Part shown: positions 34,363 through 41,865 of the stretch, piece after piece
Layout: every line of letters starts with the position of its first letter
How positions within the stretch are numbered: the stretch's first letter is position 1
Assembly (NCBI RefSeq): GCF_017876595.1
Contig: NZ_JAGIOG010000001.1
Span: 2,108,001 to 2,172,000, forward strand
Source: Aeromicrobium fastidiosum
GTDB taxonomy: Bacteria > Actinomycetota > Actinomycetes > Propionibacteriales > Nocardioidaceae
Length of the DNA stretch: 64,000 nt
Direction of reading: 5' to 3'
The notes under the pieces: generated by a model
Told to the model about the DNA's origin: nothing
The model's input: only the letters and a program-made list of their open reading frames with translations
The model's database searches: none
Program-made: the position numbers and the translations under genes

Positions 34363-35424
34363 TCAGAGCTGCGCCACACGTGCGGTGGGGCGCTCGACGT
34401 CTGCAGCGACGGGTGGGGTGGCGGGGGTCGAGAAGGTCTCGACGACCTCGCGCTCGGCGAGCCCGCGCACGAACGCCCCGATCTCGTCGATCGCGACCCG
34501 CGCCTCCGGCACCCAGGACGCGGCGGCCTGGAACACGTGCACCTGCTTCTCCCAGACCTGCAGGTCGCACGGGACTCCCGCCGAGACGAGTCGGTTGGCC
34601 ATCAGCTCGGCATCGGCCATCAGCACCTCGCGCGAGCCGACGTGGATCAGCGCGGGCGGCATGTCGGCGAGCGGCATGTTGACGGGATCGACACGCCTGC
34701 TGGTGACGCCCCGTCGGGTGTCGAGGCGCAGCGTGACGTCGGTGAGTCGCGCGACCGCCGCGAGGGGGAACGTCTGGCAGCGGTGGGCGTTGCGGTGTGC
34801 CTTCTTGCCGGTGGGGTCGAAGTCGAGCAGCGGCGACAGGGCGACGACGCCGGCGGGCCGTCCCCATCCCCGGTCGAGCACCTGCCGGGCGACGCTGAAG
34901 GCCAGGTAGCCGCCGGCGGAGTCTCCGGCGATCGTGATGTCCTCGGCCCGGTAGCCCTGGTCGAGCAGCCACCGGAACCCGTCGACGCCGTCGGCCACCG
35001 ACTCGTTGATCGGTTCGTACGGCATCTGCCGGTAGCCCACGTTGAGCACGGGCTGCTTCGCGGCGTACGAGATGCGCGAGACGAGCCGGCGGTGGGTGTT
35101 GAGCCCGCAGGTCAGGAACGCCCCGCCGTGGAAGTACAGGATCGCGCGCCCGTTGCCGCCGCTGATGTCGGTGACGCCCTTGGCCTGGAGCCACTCGCTA
35201 CGGGTCGTGGGCAGGTCTACCTGGCGCCACATCGTGCCCTCGTGCACCGGCAGCAGCTTGGCCGCGTGCTCCACGAGATTGGGCGGGAAGATGTCGAACG
35301 GCAGGTGCGTCCACAGTCCGAGGACGGGCCGGACCGTGTGGCGCAACGTGAGGCCGAGGGCCCGGGAGCGCAGGCTCGCACCGGGGAAGTACTGCGGCTC
35401 GGCGGCGAGTGCCAGGTGCGCCAT
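34363..35424 (-). CDS. Alpha/beta hydrolase, HSL-type esterase/lipase
   Basis: 353 aa. Oxyanion motif HGGAF (99-103), nucleophile elbow GDSAGG (Ser169), a downstream acidic residue near 280 and His in KQVHVFQ form the hormone-sensitive-lipase-family triad. It hydrolyses acyl esters, probably of medium or long chains given the divergent WS/DGAT acyltransferase. ATG at 35424 with similarity starting at MAHLAL is chosen; the open frame upstream crosses the divergent promoter region. The N-terminal 60 residues form a cap region without a signal peptide, so it is cytoplasmic or peripheral. Confidence 0.88.
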   Translation of the reverse strand: MAHLALAAEPQYFPGASLRSRALGLTLRHTVRPVLGLWTHLPFDIFPPNLVEHAAKLLPVHEGTMWRQVDLPTTRSEWLQAKGVTDISGGNGRAILYFHGGAFLTCGLNTHRRLVSRISYAAKQPVLNVGYRQMPYEPINESVADGVDGFRWLLDQGYRAEDITIAGDSAGGYLAFSVARQVLDRGWGRPAGVVALSPLLDFDPTGKKAHRNAHRCQTFPLAAVARLTDVTLRLDTRRGVTSRRVDPVNMPLADMPPALIHVGSREVLMADAELMANRLVSAGVPCDLQVWEKQVHVFQAAASWVPEARVAIDEIGAFVRGLAEREVVETFSTPATPPVAADVERPTARVAQL

Positions 35425-35484
35425 GGTGTTCCCCCGTCTGAGGCCGTGACCGCACGGCGTGCTCGATCGTTCGTTCATCAATAT

Positions 35485-35499
35485 GTCACATAGAGTGAC
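35485..35499. promoter_or_regulatory. Inverted repeat in the esterase/acyltransferase divergent promoter
   Basis: GTCAC-ATAGA-GTGAC, perfect 5-bp arms, in an unusually AT-rich patch (ATCAATATGTCACATAGAG) midway between the divergent starts at 35424 and 35561. It is placed as an operator for a regulator that would control both lipid genes. Short arms make chance occurrence possible. Confidence 0.4.
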
Positions 35500-35560
35500 C
35501 TGCGCCACATGTGGTCGCCAGCGTACGGCCGGTACGTCACTCCTGCAGAAAGACCGCTGA

Positions 35561-36937
35561 ATGTCCTTCATGCCTCCCACCGACTCGATGTTCCTGCTGG
35601 CCGAGTCGCGAGAGCACCCCATGCACGTCGGCGGCCTGCAACTGTTCACGCCACCCGACGGCGCGGGGCCCGACTTCGTCCGCGAGGTGCTCGACTCGTT
35701 CAGGAGCCACGATGTCTCGCCGCTGTTCCGCAAGCGTCCGGCCGAGCCCGTGGGGTCGCTGGGCAACACGTGGTGGAAGGTCGACGACGCGATCGACCTG
35801 GAGTACCACGTGCGTCACTCCGCGGTGCCGCAGCCGGGACGCATCCGCGAGTTGCTGCAGCTGACGTCGCGCTGGCACGGCTCGCTGCTCGACCGTCACC
35901 GTCCGCTCTGGGAGGCGCACGTCGTCGAGGGTCTGGCTGACGGGCGCTTCGCGGTCTACAGCAAGGTTCACCACTCGATGGTCGACGGTGTCGGGGCGCT
36001 GGGTCTCATGAAGCGGTCGCTGAGCGTCGATCCCGAGGCCCGCGACTGCGTCCCGCCGTGGTCGCTGCCGAGCCGCGGCGGACCGGGGCCGCGCGAGCGC
36101 AAGGGGTTCGACCCGATGGGCCTGCTGCGCGCGGGGGCCGACGTGGCCGGCGACGTCGCAGGGCTCCTGCCGGCCACGCTGCGCATCGCCAACCAGGTCA
36201 TCCGCGACGGCGACGTGACGCTGCCGCGGGCGCCCAAGACGATCCTCAACGGTCCGGTGGGCGGCGCTCGTCGATTCGCGGCGCAGTCGTGGGAGATCGA
36301 GCGCATCCAGCGGGTCGCCAAGTCGTCCGCGACGACATTGAACGACGTCGTGCTGGCGATGGTGTCGGGCGCGCTGCGTCAGTACCTGCTCGACCAGCAC
36401 GCACTGCCCGACGACCCGATGACGGCGATGGTGCCGATCTCGCTGGCGATGCGAGCCGACTCCGCCGGTGGGGCGGACGGAGGCAACGCGGTCGGCGCGA
36501 TCGTCGTGAACCTGGCGACCGATCGCGAGCAGGGGGCGACCAGGCTGGAGGAGATCGCCTACTCGTCGCGTCAGGCCAAGAAGATCATGGGCGATCTCAC
36601 CCCGACGCAGATCCTGGCCTTCTCGGCGATCCAGATGCTGCCGCTCGCGATGACGCCGGTGCCGGGATTCGTGCGCTACACCCACCCGCCGTTCAACGTC
36701 ATCATCTCCAACGTTCCCGGACCGAAGGAGCCGCGCTACTTCAACGGCGCGCGCCTCGAGGGGATGTATCCCGTGTCGATCGTGCTCGACGGCCAGGCAC
36801 TCAACATCACGCTGACGAGTCGCGACAAGTACCTCGACTTCGGCCTGATCGGCTGTCGCCGCAGCGTCCCTCACCTGCAGCGACTGCTCACGCACCTCGA
36901 GTCGTCACTGGCGGAGCTGGAGGAGAGCTGGGGCTGA
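35561..36937 (+). CDS. Wax ester synthase / diacylglycerol acyltransferase
   Basis: 458 aa WS/DGAT. Active-site HHSMVDG at 137-143 is the condensation-domain-type HHxxxDG that deprotonates the acceptor alcohol or diacylglycerol. PLWEAHVVEGL precedes it, and NVIISNVPGPKEPRYFNGA in the C-terminal half is the second conserved block. It makes triacylglycerol or wax esters at the membrane/lipid-droplet surface, a common storage route in actinobacteria. ATG at 35561. The last 63 bases of the gene are duplicated just after its stop (36952-37014). Confidence 0.93.
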   Translation: MSFMPPTDSMFLLAESREHPMHVGGLQLFTPPDGAGPDFVREVLDSFRSHDVSPLFRKRPAEPVGSLGNTWWKVDDAIDLEYHVRHSAVPQPGRIRELLQLTSRWHGSLLDRHRPLWEAHVVEGLADGRFAVYSKVHHSMVDGVGALGLMKRSLSVDPEARDCVPPWSLPSRGGPGPRERKGFDPMGLLRAGADVAGDVAGLLPATLRIANQVIRDGDVTLPRAPKTILNGPVGGARRFAAQSWEIERIQRVAKSSATTLNDVVLAMVSGALRQYLLDQHALPDDPMTAMVPISLAMRADSAGGADGGNAVGAIVVNLATDREQGATRLEEIAYSSRQAKKIMGDLTPTQILAFSAIQMLPLAMTPVPGFVRYTHPPFNVIISNVPGPKEPRYFNGARLEGMYPVSIVLDGQALNITLTSRDKYLDFGLIGCRRSVPHLQRLLTHLESSLAELEESWG

Positions 36938-37014
36938 ATCGCTGCAGCTCGCTGCAGCGACTGCTCACGCACCTCGAGTCGTCACTGGCGGAGCTGGAGG
37001 AGAGCTGGGGCTGA
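36875..37014 (+). repeat. 77-bp-period duplication of the acyltransferase gene 3' end
   Basis: Bases 36875-36937 (63 bp ending at the stop codon) recur identically at 36952-37014. The 14-bp spacer forms, with the start of copy 2, an inverted repeat CGCTGCAG-CTCG-CTGCAGCG (36940-36959). The copies show no divergence, so the event is recent. The period of 77 is not a multiple of 3, so copy 2 lies in another frame. Confidence 0.9.
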
Positions 37015-37138
37015 CGCAGGGACGTCATCACTGCTGTACCTGAGTCAGCACGATCGTGATGACGTCCGTGATGAAACGCAGGGACGTCATCACTTCAGTA
37101 CCTGGAACAGCACGATCGTGATGACGTCCGCGCTGGAG
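37015..37138. repeat. Two tandem 62-bp units, each a 12-bp-stem hairpin
   Basis: Unit A 37015-37076 and unit B 37077-37138. In each, GGACGTCATCAC pairs with GTGATGACGTCC (37020-37031 with 37056-37067; 37082-37093 with 37118-37129). Arms are identical between units; loops differ at several bases (CTGCTGTACCTGAGTC versus TTCAGTACCTGGAAC regions). The position between the convergent acyltransferase and DUF3592 genes makes a duplicated bidirectional terminator the simplest reading. Confidence 0.85.
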
Positions 37139-37142
37139 TTCC

Positions 37143-37514
37143 TCAGAGGACGAGCAGGAGGATGCCGACGACCGCGATGGCGTCTGCGGCGGCGATCAGG
37201 ACGAAGACCTGTGCCAGCGGCGTCGCTGCTCGCGCATGGGCGGGCGCGTCGGCGTCGTAGCGCACCTGCACCGTGCCGCCGACGCCCTGACCGGCCGTCG
37301 TCGCGTCGGGTGCCCACACGGTGTGCTCGGTGCCGTCGCCCGACGTGAACCTGAACGACGCTCCGCGGTGCGGGGCCCACGACGGCGCGGCGGGCGACAG
37401 GCCGATGATCTCGCCCGTCGTGCGGGCCCACCCCATCGGCCGGACGATCAGGGACGTCGCGAACAGGCTGAGCGCTGCACCGATGACGATGAGGGCGATG
37501 GCTACGAGGGTCAT
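37143..37514 (-). CDS. DUF3592 membrane protein
   Basis: 123 aa. An N-terminal transmembrane helix (MTLVAIALIVIGAALSLFAT), a small outside domain with FRFTSGDGTEHTVWA and VQVRYDADAPAHAR, then a C-terminal helix. This is the DUF3592 layout, where the strand pair around 'Y-P.D...A' is conserved. The function is unknown. Its stop lies at the edge of the duplicated hairpins. ATG at 37514. Confidence 0.8.
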   Translation of the reverse strand: MTLVAIALIVIGAALSLFATSLIVRPMGWARTTGEIIGLSPAAPSWAPHRGASFRFTSGDGTEHTVWAPDATTAGQGVGGTVQVRYDADAPAHARAATPLAQVFVLIAAADAIAVVGILLLVL

Positions 37515-37570
37515 GCCCTCATCGTTCCACGCCCCTTCGACGATCGAGCACGGCGAACACCCCTCGTGTA

Positions 37571-37617
37571 TTGAACATGTTCAAGTCTTTCTCTACCTTG
37601 AAGATGAACACGTTCAA
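37571..37617 (+). promoter_or_regulatory. Paired palindromic operators upstream of a small membrane protein gene
   Basis: TTGAACATGTTCAA (37571-37584) is a perfect 14-bp palindrome; ATGAACACGTTCAA (37604-37617) is a near copy. Centres are 33 bp apart (about three helical turns), and the second ends just before AAAGGAGG, the ribosome site. Paired sites of this kind suit a repressor dimer pair (TetR/GntR/MarR type). The bound regulator is not in the window as far as can be told. Confidence 0.65.
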
Positions 37618-37631
37618 AAAAAGGAGGAAGC

Positions 37632-38063
37632 ATGACATCCAGCCAGCTGGCCAGGGCTCTCGTGTCGACGGCCTGGGGCGGCGTCCTGTGCGGTTTCGTT
37701 GCAGGAGCGCTGTACATGACCCAAGGCACCGAGGACACGTTCGACGCTGACACGATCCTGGGGCTGATGGTCGCCGGCACCGTCGGCTCTGTCGTGGGAG
37801 CCGTCGCGGGCATGGTGCTCGGACTGCCCGTGGTGGTGTCCGTGGCGGTCCTGCGGCAGCGACAGGAGGAGTGGCGGACGATCGGCACCATCGCGGCCGT
37901 GACGGTCGGCGTGGTCGCGCTGCTCGGCACCGTGGGCGGCTCGCTGCTGGTCGCGGCGGGGTTCACCTCCTGCCTGGCGTGGCGGGCGTGGTGCGGGCTG
38001 GGCTGGATCTTCGAGGAGCCGTCGCCCGTGCCGTCCGCCGCGGTCGACGGGTCGTCGTCATGA
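37632..38063 (+). CDS. Small membrane protein, unknown
   Basis: 143 aa, ATG at 37632 with a strong AAAGGAGG site. Three or four hydrophobic helices: GGVLCGFVAGALYM, ILGLMVAGTVGSVVGAVAGM, VVVSVAVL and AAVTVGVVALLGTVGGSLLVAAG; a short acidic/Ser tail. No family recognised. Two palindromes in the leader imply specific repression. The stop overlaps the next gene (epimerase) by 4 nt, so the two are coupled. Confidence 0.75.
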   Translation: MTSSQLARALVSTAWGGVLCGFVAGALYMTQGTEDTFDADTILGLMVAGTVGSVVGAVAGMVLGLPVVVSVAVLRQRQEEWRTIGTIAAVTVGVVALLGTVGGSLLVAAGFTSCLAWRAWCGLGWIFEEPSPVPSAAVDGSSS

Positions 38064-38986
38064 GCATCCCGTTGGCCGTCGTCGCCGGCGCGAGCGGCTT
38101 CGTCGGACAGCACGTCGTCGAGGCCCTGCGGAGGCAGGGCAGCGAGGTGCGCACGATCGGCCGCGGATCGGTTGCCGATGCCACCTGGGACGACCCGGGC
38201 GCCATCGAGCAGGTGCTGGCCGGCGCCGACCTGCTGGTCAACCTGGCCGGACGCTCCGTCAGCTGCCGCTACGGCAGGCGCAACGCCGACGAGATCCTGC
38301 GGTCGCGGATCGGGACGACGGCCGCGCTGGGGCGGGCCCTGGCGAACGTCGGGTCGCCGGACCTCCTCTGGATCAACGCCAGCACCGGCACGATCTACCG
38401 CGACGCGCGCGACCGTCCGATGGGCGAGGTCGACGGCGACATCGGATCGGGGTTCTCGGTCGAGGTGGCTCGCGCGTGGGAGCGCGAGCTCTGGGACGCC
38501 CCGGCCGACGTCCGCAGGATCGCGCTGCGGATGACCATCGTGCTGGGCGCGGGCGGTGGGGCGATGAGCCCCCTGATCAACCTGGCCCGGATCGGATTCG
38601 GTGGCGCCATGGGAGACGGAGGTCAGAAGGTCAGCTGGGTGCACGTGGACGACGTCGTCGGAGCGATCCTCCACCTGCACCGGCACCCCGAGATCTCGGG
38701 ACCGGTCAACGTCGTGGCACCCGACGTCGTGACCAACGCCGAGCTCATGGCCCAGGTGCGCGGGTCGATGGGACGCCGGGTCGGTCTCCCGGAGCCGCGG
38801 TGGCTGCTCGAGGCGGGGGCCAGGATCATCCGCACGGAGGCGGAGCTCGTGCTCAAGAGCAGGTGGGTCGCCGCGGACGTCCTGCACGAATCCGGGTACG
38901 AGTTCTCGCACCCGACGCTGGCGTCCGCGCTGGCCGAGATCGCCGGTCGGGCGCCGCGCGGGCTGCTCCCCGTGGCGCTCGGCTGA
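38060..38986 (+). CDS. TIGR01777-type NAD-dependent epimerase (SDR39U1-like)
   Basis: 308 aa. Rossmann start VVAGASGFVGQHVVEALRRQ and LVNLAGRSVSCRYGRRNADE, followed by SRIGTTAALGRAL, identify the SDR39U1/YfcH family, which also carries the C-terminal DUF1731 helices (VGLPEPRWLLEAGA). Substrates are unknown; it is an extended SDR likely acting on a nucleotide-sugar or related metabolite. ATG at 38060 overlaps the upstream stop (ATGA). It probably shares the palindrome-controlled promoter at 37571-37617. Confidence 0.87.
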   Translation: MSIPLAVVAGASGFVGQHVVEALRRQGSEVRTIGRGSVADATWDDPGAIEQVLAGADLLVNLAGRSVSCRYGRRNADEILRSRIGTTAALGRALANVGSPDLLWINASTGTIYRDARDRPMGEVDGDIGSGFSVEVARAWERELWDAPADVRRIALRMTIVLGAGGGAMSPLINLARIGFGGAMGDGGQKVSWVHVDDVVGAILHLHRHPEISGPVNVVAPDVVTNAELMAQVRGSMGRRVGLPEPRWLLEAGARIIRTEAELVLKSRWVAADVLHESGYEFSHPTLASALAEIAGRAPRGLLPVALG

Positions 38987-39028
38987 CGCTCCTCGAGCGG
39001 CCCGCCGGGCAGGCGGCAGACTGTCCTC

Positions 39029-39901
39029 GTGAACGCCCTGCTCGTCGTCGTCGCGATCCTCGGCGTCTCCGCCTCCGGCCCGCTGATGGCGGGGGCGTCC
39101 GCTCCTGCGCTGGCGATCGCGTTCTGGCGCAACGCGCTCGGCACCGTGGCGATCGCGCCCGTCGTCGCTCCCCGCGCACGGCGAGAGCTGGCGACGCTCG
39201 GTCGCGACGGCTGGCGACTGACGGTCTTCGCGGCCGTCATGCTGGCGCTGCACTTCGGCACGTGGGTCACGGCGCTCAAGATGACGTCGGTCGCGGCTGC
39301 CACCGCGATGGTCAGCATGCAGGTCGTGTTCGTCGTCGTCATCGACCACCTCAGGGGTGAGCGCGCGACGAGAGTCGTCGTCGCGGGCATCGCGCTGGCG
39401 ATTGCCGGGGTGCTGGTGATCACGGGCGTCGACTTCTCCCTGAGGCCGCGGGCCATGATCGGCGATCTGCTGGCGCTGGTCGGCGGCCTGACGGCTGCTC
39501 TCTACATGATCGCCGGCAGCCAGGTGCGCGAGCGCGTCTCGACCGGGGCCTACACCGTCGCGTGCTACGGCATCTGCGCCGCGACGCTCCTGCTGGCGTG
39601 CGTCGTCGCCCAGGTCGAGATGGTCGACTTCAGCGGACGCACGTGGCTCGCGATCATCGGCGTCACGATCTGCGCCCAGCTGCTGGGGCACTCGGTGCTC
39701 AACCACCTGCTCGCGGTCATGAGCCCCGGACTGATCTCGCTGCTCCTGCTGCTGGAGGTGCCCGGTGCGGCGATCCTGGCCGGCATCTTCCTCGACCAGG
39801 TGCCGCCGGTCGGCGTCTACGTGGGGCTCGGCCTGATCCTCGCCGGGCTGGTCGTGGTGGTCGCGCGCCGTCCGCCTCCCGCGCCCGCTCTCGCAGACTG
39901 A
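39029..39901 (+). CDS. EamA/DMT-family exporter
   Basis: 290 aa with ten predicted transmembrane helices in two EamA halves. FWRNALGTVAIAPVV, MLALHFGTWVTALKMTSVA in the first half and LLLLEVPGAAILAGIFLDQVP in the second are characteristic. The family exports amino acids, metabolites or drugs; the substrate cannot be told. GTG at 39029. It has its own 42-nt gap after the epimerase gene, in which a 5-bp-stem hairpin sits, so it may be a separate transcript. Confidence 0.87.
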   Translation: MNALLVVVAILGVSASGPLMAGASAPALAIAFWRNALGTVAIAPVVAPRARRELATLGRDGWRLTVFAAVMLALHFGTWVTALKMTSVAAATAMVSMQVVFVVVIDHLRGERATRVVVAGIALAIAGVLVITGVDFSLRPRAMIGDLLALVGGLTAALYMIAGSQVRERVSTGAYTVACYGICAATLLLACVVAQVEMVDFSGRTWLAIIGVTICAQLLGHSVLNHLLAVMSPGLISLLLLLEVPGAAILAGIFLDQVPPVGVYVGLGLILAGLVVVVARRPPPAPALAD

Positions 39902-40039
39902 GGACGCTCGCAGGTTAACGGCTTGTAACGCAGGTCACCTCGGCGTCGAGGGGACGGGGTCGTTACTTGTCGGTATGGTCGGCAGGTCGTCGAAGGCCAG
40001 TGTCGAGGGCCAGTAGGTCAACCGTTGGAGGAGCACACG

Positions 40040-41248
40040 ATGGGTCGTCTTGTCAGCACTGAAGGTCTCACCGAGGATCAGGTCGAGATCCTGAAGTTGG
40101 TGCGCCAGTTCGTCGAGAAGGAGATCATCCCGGTCGCGACCGAGCTGGAGCACAAGGACGAGTACCCGACCGACATCGTCGAGGGCCTGAAAGAGCTCGG
40201 CATCTTCGGCCTGATGATCCCCGAGGAGTTCGGCGGTCTGGGCGAGTCCCTGCTGACGTACGCGCTGGTCGTCGAGGAGATCGCCCGCGGCTGGATGAGC
40301 GTGTCGGGCGTCATCAACACGCACTTCATCGTGGCCTACCTGCTGATGCACCACGGCACCGACGAGCAGAAGGCCAAGTACCTGCCGAAGATGGCCACGG
40401 GCGAGGTCCGTGGCGCGTTCAGCATGTCCGAGCCCAGCCTGGGTTCGGACGTCGCGGCCATCAGCACCAAGGCCACACGGATCTCATCTGATGGGGCAGA
40501 CGACGGCGGTTACGAGATCACGGGCCAGAAGATGTGGCTGACCAACGGCGGCTCGTCCACGCTGGTCGCGGTGCTGGTCAAGACCGACGAGGGCGCCGAG
40601 AGCGTCTACAAGAACATGACGACGTTCTTGGTCGAGAAGGAGCCCGGCTTCGGCGAGACGGCCCAGGGCGTCACGGTGCCCGGCAAGATCGACAAGATGG
40701 GCTACAAGGGCATCGACACGACCGAGATGATCTTCGAGAAGCACCAGATCTCGGCCGACCAGATCCTCGGCGGCGAGCCCGGCAAGGGCTTCTACCAGAT
40801 GATGGACGGCGTCGAGGTCGGCCGCGTCAACGTCGGCGCCCGTGCCGTCGGCATCGCCAACCGTGCCTTCGAGCTCGGCATCGCCTACGCGCAGCAGCGC
40901 GAGACGTTCGGCAAGCCCATCGCCCAGCACCAGGCGATCTTGTTCCGCCTGGCCGAGATGGCCACCAAGGTCGAGACCGCGCACGCCCTGGTCGTCAAGG
41001 CCGCCCGCCTCAAGGATGCCGGCAAGCGCAACGACGTCGAGGCCGGCATGGCCAAGTACGTCGCCAGTGAGTACTGCAACGAGGTCGTGCAGGACTCCTT
41101 CCGCATCCACGGAGGCTACGGCTACTCCAAGGAGTACGAGATCGAGCGCCTCTACCGCGAGGCCGCGTTCATGCTCATCGGCGAGGGAACCTCCGACATC
41201 CAGAAGATGATCATCGGACGCGCCCTGCTCAAGGAATACAAGCTCTGA
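40040..41248 (+). CDS. Acyl-CoA dehydrogenase
   Basis: 402 aa. FAD-dependent alpha,beta-dehydrogenation of acyl-CoA esters. AFSMSEPSLGSDVA (FAD/substrate strand), MWLTNGGSS and the helical C-domain IHGGYGYSKEYEIERLYREA (with the signature before the catalytic loop) place it with short-chain/branched-chain enzymes. ATG at 40040 is chosen after GGAGGAG; a TTG 15 nt upstream is less likely. The leader has TAACG repeats (39914-39930 area) but no clear hexamers. A strong terminator follows at 41280. Confidence 0.92.
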   Translation: MGRLVSTEGLTEDQVEILKLVRQFVEKEIIPVATELEHKDEYPTDIVEGLKELGIFGLMIPEEFGGLGESLLTYALVVEEIARGWMSVSGVINTHFIVAYLLMHHGTDEQKAKYLPKMATGEVRGAFSMSEPSLGSDVAAISTKATRISSDGADDGGYEITGQKMWLTNGGSSTLVAVLVKTDEGAESVYKNMTTFLVEKEPGFGETAQGVTVPGKIDKMGYKGIDTTEMIFEKHQISADQILGGEPGKGFYQMMDGVEVGRVNVGARAVGIANRAFELGIAYAQQRETFGKPIAQHQAILFRLAEMATKVETAHALVVKAARLKDAGKRNDVEAGMAKYVASEYCNEVVQDSFRIHGGYGYSKEYEIERLYREAAFMLIGEGTSDIQKMIIGRALLKEYKL

Positions 41249-41279
41249 CCGAGCCTCACACCCCGGTCGCACCCAAGCA

Positions 41280-41321
41280 CGACGACGGCTCCGGACGCCC
41301 GCGTCCGGGGCCGTCGTCGTT
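41280..41321 (+). terminator. Rho-independent-like hairpin after acyl-CoA dehydrogenase
   Basis: Arms 41280-41298 and 41301-41319 pair over 19 positions with a single G-U/T mismatch (CGACGACGGCTCCGGACGC with its near complement) around a 2-nt turn, followed by TT. Sits in the 113-nt gap before the general-stress gene. Confidence 0.8.
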
Positions 41322-41361
41322 CTCCGACCCCGAACCAGGCTCTTCTCACCCGAACTAGGAT

Positions 41362-41865
41362 ATGACCATGCCTCCAGTCCAGAACGGCCTCTTCGAGCTC
41401 GACTTCCCCCAGTCGCTCGGCGTGTACGACAAGTACGCCGACGCCCAGAAGGCCGTCGACTTCCTGTCCGACCACGAGTTCCCGGTGCAGAACGTCCTCA
41501 TCGTGGGCACCGACCTCAAGCAGGTCGAGCGGGTGACCGGCCGGCTCACGTGGGGCAAGGTCATCTCGGCCGGTGCCGCGTCGGGAGCGTGGCTCGGTCT
41601 GCTGATCGGCGCGGTCCTCAGCATCTTCTCGGAGGGCAGCTCCGCGATCGTCACGATCCTCGGCGGTATCGCGCTCGGCATCGCGTTCGGCGTCATCTCC
41701 GGAGCGCTCGGCTACGGGGCGACGCGCGGACAGCGCGACTTCAGCTCGGTGCAGAGGGTCGTCGCGACGAAGTACGAGGTGCTGGTCGAGCACAAGTTCC
41801 TGGCCGACGGCACCGCCCTGCTCGCGACGATGCCCGGCAGCGCCGCCGCCAACCCGTTCGCATGA
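41362..41865 (+). CDS. General stress protein with glycine-zipper membrane segment
   Basis: 167 aa. An N-terminal domain of about 60 residues (LGVYDKYADAQKAVDFLSD, VQNVLIVGTDLKQVERVTGR) matches the general-stress-protein 17M-like domain of actinobacteria. It is followed by a glycine-rich hydrophobic stretch (about 68-118, GAWLGLLIGAVLS and GGIALGIAFGVISGALGYG), probably membrane-inserted. The role is unproven; relatives are stress-induced. ATG at 41362. Its stop overlaps the MaoC gene start (ATGA). Confidence 0.83.
   Translation: MTMPPVQNGLFELDFPQSLGVYDKYADAQKAVDFLSDHEFPVQNVLIVGTDLKQVERVTGRLTWGKVISAGAASGAWLGLLIGAVLSIFSEGSSAIVTILGGIALGIAFGVISGALGYGATRGQRDFSSVQRVVATKYEVLVEHKFLADGTALLATMPGSAAANPFA

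Noticed and set aside
37015..37138. CRISPR-like or tandem-repeat array
   Set aside because: Only two units, each itself a palindrome with diverged loop; no spacers or cas genes.
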